A stretch of DNA of 56,481 nt from Guillardia theta CCMP2712 (Eukaryota > Cryptophyceae > Pyrenomonadales > Geminigeraceae). The notes under the pieces were generated by a model. It was given only the letters and a program-made list of their open reading frames with translations. It had not been told where the DNA came from and did not search any database. The translations under genes and the position numbers were made by a program. The first letter of the stretch is position 1; each line of letters opens with the position of its first letter. Where the stretch lies: the NCBI RefSeq assembly GCF_000315625.1, contig NW_005434610.1, positions 74,790 to 131,270 of the forward strand, in the 5' to 3' direction. Of this stretch, positions 53,513 to 56,481 are shown piece after piece.

Positions 53513-54580
53513 GCTCAAATCGGGTTTGTGTTGATTATTTCACTTGAATATCCACGGCGTGTCCATGTCTCATTTCTTCATCTTCTCTCCTCTCTCCTCT
53601 CTCCTCTCTCCTCCGCTCACCTTCTGTCCTCGTGCTGTCTTCCTCCCTCCCTCCCTCCCTCCCTCCCTCCCTCCCTCCCTCCCTCCCTCCCTCCCTCCCT
53701 CCCGCTGACTTCAACTCGCGCTTCACTATGTCGCACTTTCCAGCATCTGAATTGGATTTTCCTAGATTGGTCTGTGGGTAGGGTAGTTGATTGGATAAAG
53801 GGGGTATTTTCAATAGAGAAATAGGGGTACATAGTGGGTCATTTCCAAGAGACTTAATAAAGACAGGGGTGGGGTAGTCAGTATGATTTTTTTCGTACAC
53901 TGAGCTCTCAAGAATGGAAGAATGGCAGTCAGCGGTTGATCCGAAGACCGGTGAGAGGAGGAGAGGAGGAGAGGAGAGGGAGAGGAGGAGAGGGAGAGGA
54001 GGAGAGTAAGATTGGGAGGAAGTGGAAGCAGAGAGGAGGAGACCTTGTGAAGGAAAGAGTAACTCGAGTGTCGAGAGAAGCTGTTGTGAAAGTTTCGAAT
54101 ACGATTGAATTCCAACAGAAGAAAACAAAGATGGATCGAGAGGAGGGATCTAAATCGAGCAGAGCAAAGAAGAGCCTTCCTATGAGGAGAGGAGGTGGGA
54201 ACAGAGTCAGGCAGGACCTGGGTTGGAGAGGAAACCTAGGAAAAGAAGAATGGAAGCGCGCCATAGAGTGGGCGGGACGGGGGGCGGGAATGATTGAGTG
54301 AGCAGGAAGGACGTACTACATCAATCACAGGACAAGACAGACATCATGGTATCCTCCCTCAGCCATGGTGACACAGAGTCTCTGCTGTGCATCAGTGCGT
54401 GACTGTGAAAATCGGCAGCCTCAGCAAACTGTTTCAAATTCTGCTCCTCTAGATCCGGTCCCCCGCCCCTCCCTCCTTCTTCCCTCTCCTCCCTCTCCCC
54501 TCACCACGATCTCCTCCCCACTCCGCGCTCAACTCCTTCCCCCCTGCTTCCCACATCCTTTCCCCTCTCCTCCTTTGCTC
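53513..54580. other. Divergent spacer with (CCCT)n and GGGGTA motifs
   Basis: Contains a (CCCT)n run at 53641-53702, GGGGTA/TAGGGT motifs at 53775-53880 and GAGGAGA-rich DNA at 53945-54010. A short frame from ATG 54365 could be a first exon of the WW-RING gene but has no support beyond being open. Promoters of both flanking genes should lie here. Confidence 0.45.
53641..53702. repeat. (CCCT)n microsatellite
   Basis: About 15 perfect CCCT units, the same motif as at 43581-43634. Confidence 0.95.
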
Positions 54581-56481
54581 ATGTTGAGTTCCTACCAGCG
54601 GTATGATTGCCTTCCTGAGGGGTGGGAGCGTCGGGTCGACCCAGCATCGGGGAGGAATTACTACGTCGATCATCGCACGAAGACCTCTCACTGGTCCATC
54701 CCCTCCTACCTCCTAACGCGCACGTCTGCCTCCTCCCAACCACCAGGTACAATACCCTCTTCCTTCTCTCCTCTCCCTTCCCCCCTGTTTCCCTCCTGGA
54801 TCCACCTTCTTCCCTCCTTCACCTTCCTCCCATCCTCCTTCTCCCTCCCTTCCTCCTTCTCCCTCCCCTCCTCCTTCTGCCTCCCCTCCTCCTCATCCTT
54901 CCCCCCCCTCCCTTCTCTCTTCCGCTGCCCCTTCCTCTCCTCTCTTCTCCTTCCTTTCTCCTTCTCCTCTCCTCCCTTCCCATCCCCCATCTCGTCTCCA
55001 TCCCCCTCCTCCATCATACGTCTGTGTGCCAACGTGCACATGCTCTTCAGCTACCAGCACGCTTTCTCGTGCCCCAAGCTACATGCGGCCAGCTCAGACT
55101 GGTGCGGCGGGAGCAGGGGATGTGCAGCCCTCAGCGCCTCCTCTTGAGGAAGAGGTGAGGAGAGAGGAAGAGAGGAAGAGGAGAGGAGATAGGGGGAGGG
55201 GAGGAAAGAGGAGGAGGCGAGGAGGAGAGGAGGGAGAAAGAGGAGAGAAGAAGAGAGGAGGGTTGGAGGTTGGTGCGATGCTGACAGTGCTTATCCAGCT
55301 CCAAAGCTCTTCTATCGCTCAGTCACGGATTGACATGCGCAGAATGTACAGCTTGAAGAATTTCTGCCCGGCAAACACTCCAGCTGCTCAACAGCTCGCA
55401 CTTAAGGTTGGGAAAGCACGATGATGATGATTATGATGATGATGATATTGTTGTTGTTGATGATGATGATTATGAAGATGACATTTGTTGTGCAGTTTGC
55501 AGAGTGCGTTGTTTGTTTCGACGATATGCACAAGGAGGCTTGCTCTGTCTTCTTGAAGAACAGCAAGAGGATCTGCCCCCATTTCTTGCACTACAGGTCG
55601 GAACTTCACATCCCTGCCTCGGTGGCGATATTGACAAGCATTTGTCAGGTGTGCTTGCGACGTTATGAACTCTAGCAGGTGTGCGTTAGATTTCTTTCTC
55701 CTTCCGAACCACCGAGAACGGCACAGGGGAGGGAAGCATTGCCCTGTCTGCAGACGCTCCTTCGATAGTGTTCGGCAGGTTGCACTCCGATCTCTTGTTC
55801 GTTGCTTCTCTCGCCGTTCAGTCCGACCCTCTCTCCTCCTCCTCCTCCTCCTCCTCCTCCTTTTCCTTCTCTCTGACGGTGCCCCACTGGCAGGTTCCAA
55901 GCATCGACGAGGACCCTGAGGGATGGTTCGAGGCTGTGGACCTCTCAGGTACAATCCTCCCCCTCAAACACTGCCTCCTCCTCCTGCCACCCCACAACCC
56001 CCCACTACCCGCCCCCATCTCCTCTTCCTCCTTCTCCTCGTCGTCATCATCTTCTGTTGTCCCCCCTTCCGCGAATCTTGTGCGTAAAGTAAGAGCAGGG
56101 GAGGGAACTCTCAATCAACGCGAAGTGCTCGAGGTAGAGGAGGATGAAATGTTTACACCCGTCTCTGACATCTCCTTCCTTCAATCCCCCTTTCCCCCGC
56201 CCTCCTCCCTCCCAACTCTCTCGCTCTCTCTCCTCCTTTCTCCATCTCTCTTCCTCCCCTTGCAGGTCCTCAAGGCTCAGCTACCCCTTGATGCGCAACG
56301 TCTGGAAGAGGTCGAGACCCTGTGGAAGAAGAGGAGGAATGAAGGGGAGGAAGAAGGAGGAGGAGGGAGGAGGAGGAAGGGGTGGAAGGAGGAGGAGGAG
56401 GGGGGGCGTAGTGGGGGGAGGAGGTGGAGTGAGAGGAAAGGTCAGGGTCTGCCGGAGCTCTGGAGGAACTGGGATCGTGCA
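54581..56481 (+). CDS. WW-domain plus RING-finger protein, probable E3 ubiquitin ligase (3' end missing)
   Basis: The WW domain would select proline-rich substrates and the RING would recruit a ubiquitin-charged E2. Eight exons keep phase: 54581-54746, 55051-55154, 55269-55406, 55496-55596, 55649-55678, 55727-55778, 55894-56133 and 56266 to the right edge. Residues 10-40 are a canonical WW (LPEGWERR..., NYYVDHRTKTSHW, P). After a Pro/Ser linker and a helical segment (MRRMYSLKNFCPAN), the RING is spread over three small exons. It reads CVVC, then ICPHFLH, then YRC (the cysteine created across a splice), then HCPVC. The spacing after CVVC is compatible with a C3H2C3 RING. A Ser-rich tail and a Lys/Glu helix follow. 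The start could also be an upstream exon, since CCAG precedes CGGTATG. Confidence 0.78.

Overview
The window looks like nuclear DNA of a protist, probably a single-celled alga. Genes sit on both strands and are rich in introns with GT-AG ends, many only 50-60 bp long. The encoded proteins are eukaryotic: exportin-4, an intraflagellar-transport dynein light intermediate chain, a mitochondrial NFU1, a twelve-span class III nucleotide cyclase and many signalling-scaffold domains (PDZ, WW, SH3, ankyrin, LRR, TPR). Base composition, intron style and the presence of a cilium gene would suit a cryptophyte such as Guillardia theta. That assignment is an inference and cannot be proved from the sequence. 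One run of exactly 100 N (44050-44149) is an assembly gap. Exon models were built by hand from open frames, GT/AG sites and codon phase. Where every junction keeps phase I say so; where it does not, the boundaries are approximate.

Layout. 0.3-3 kb (-): 13-exon leucine-rich-repeat protein. 3.3-6.3 kb (-): intronless membrane nucleotide cyclase. 7.0-8.2 kb (+) and 8.3-9.3 kb (-): two unrecognised intron-rich genes that converge. 10.4-14.4 kb (+): exportin-4, six exons. 14.7-24.1 kb (-): a giant scaffold of about 2,650 residues with a helical N-terminal part, a RasGAP-like segment, 15 PDZ domains and a pure polyglutamine tract. 24.6-31.2 kb: a rearranged transposon cluster with a direct repeat, two inverted-repeat arms of about 530 bp, two decayed copies of one transposase family in opposite orientation, and a two-exon host-like gene between them. 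33.2-35.0 kb (+): TPR protein with seven 72-bp repeats. 35.3-36.1 kb (-): ankyrin-SH3 protein. 36.6-38.4 kb (+): dynein-2 light intermediate chain. 39.9-40.4 kb (+): ankyrin protein. 41.7-43.0 kb (+): NFU1. 43.3-44.7 kb (-): membrane protein crossing the gap. 45.4-46.2 kb (-): secreted protein. 46.6-48.4 kb (-): SGNH acyl-esterase of the PC-esterase/TBL type. 49.7-50.5 kb (+): repeat-bearing unknown. 50.6-53.5 kb (-): secreted DUF5703-type glycosidase-like protein. 54.6-56.5 kb (+): WW-RING protein that runs off the right end.

There is no operon logic. Shared themes are signalling scaffolds (PDZ giant, ankyrin-SH3, WW-RING, cyclase), cilium transport (dynein-2 subunit) and secreted carbohydrate-active enzymes. 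Spacers carry a recurring TACCCC/GGGGTA-rich sequence, AT-rich islands, GC-rich palindromic patches and many triplet or other microsatellites. I found no convincing tRNA, rRNA or CRISPR array.
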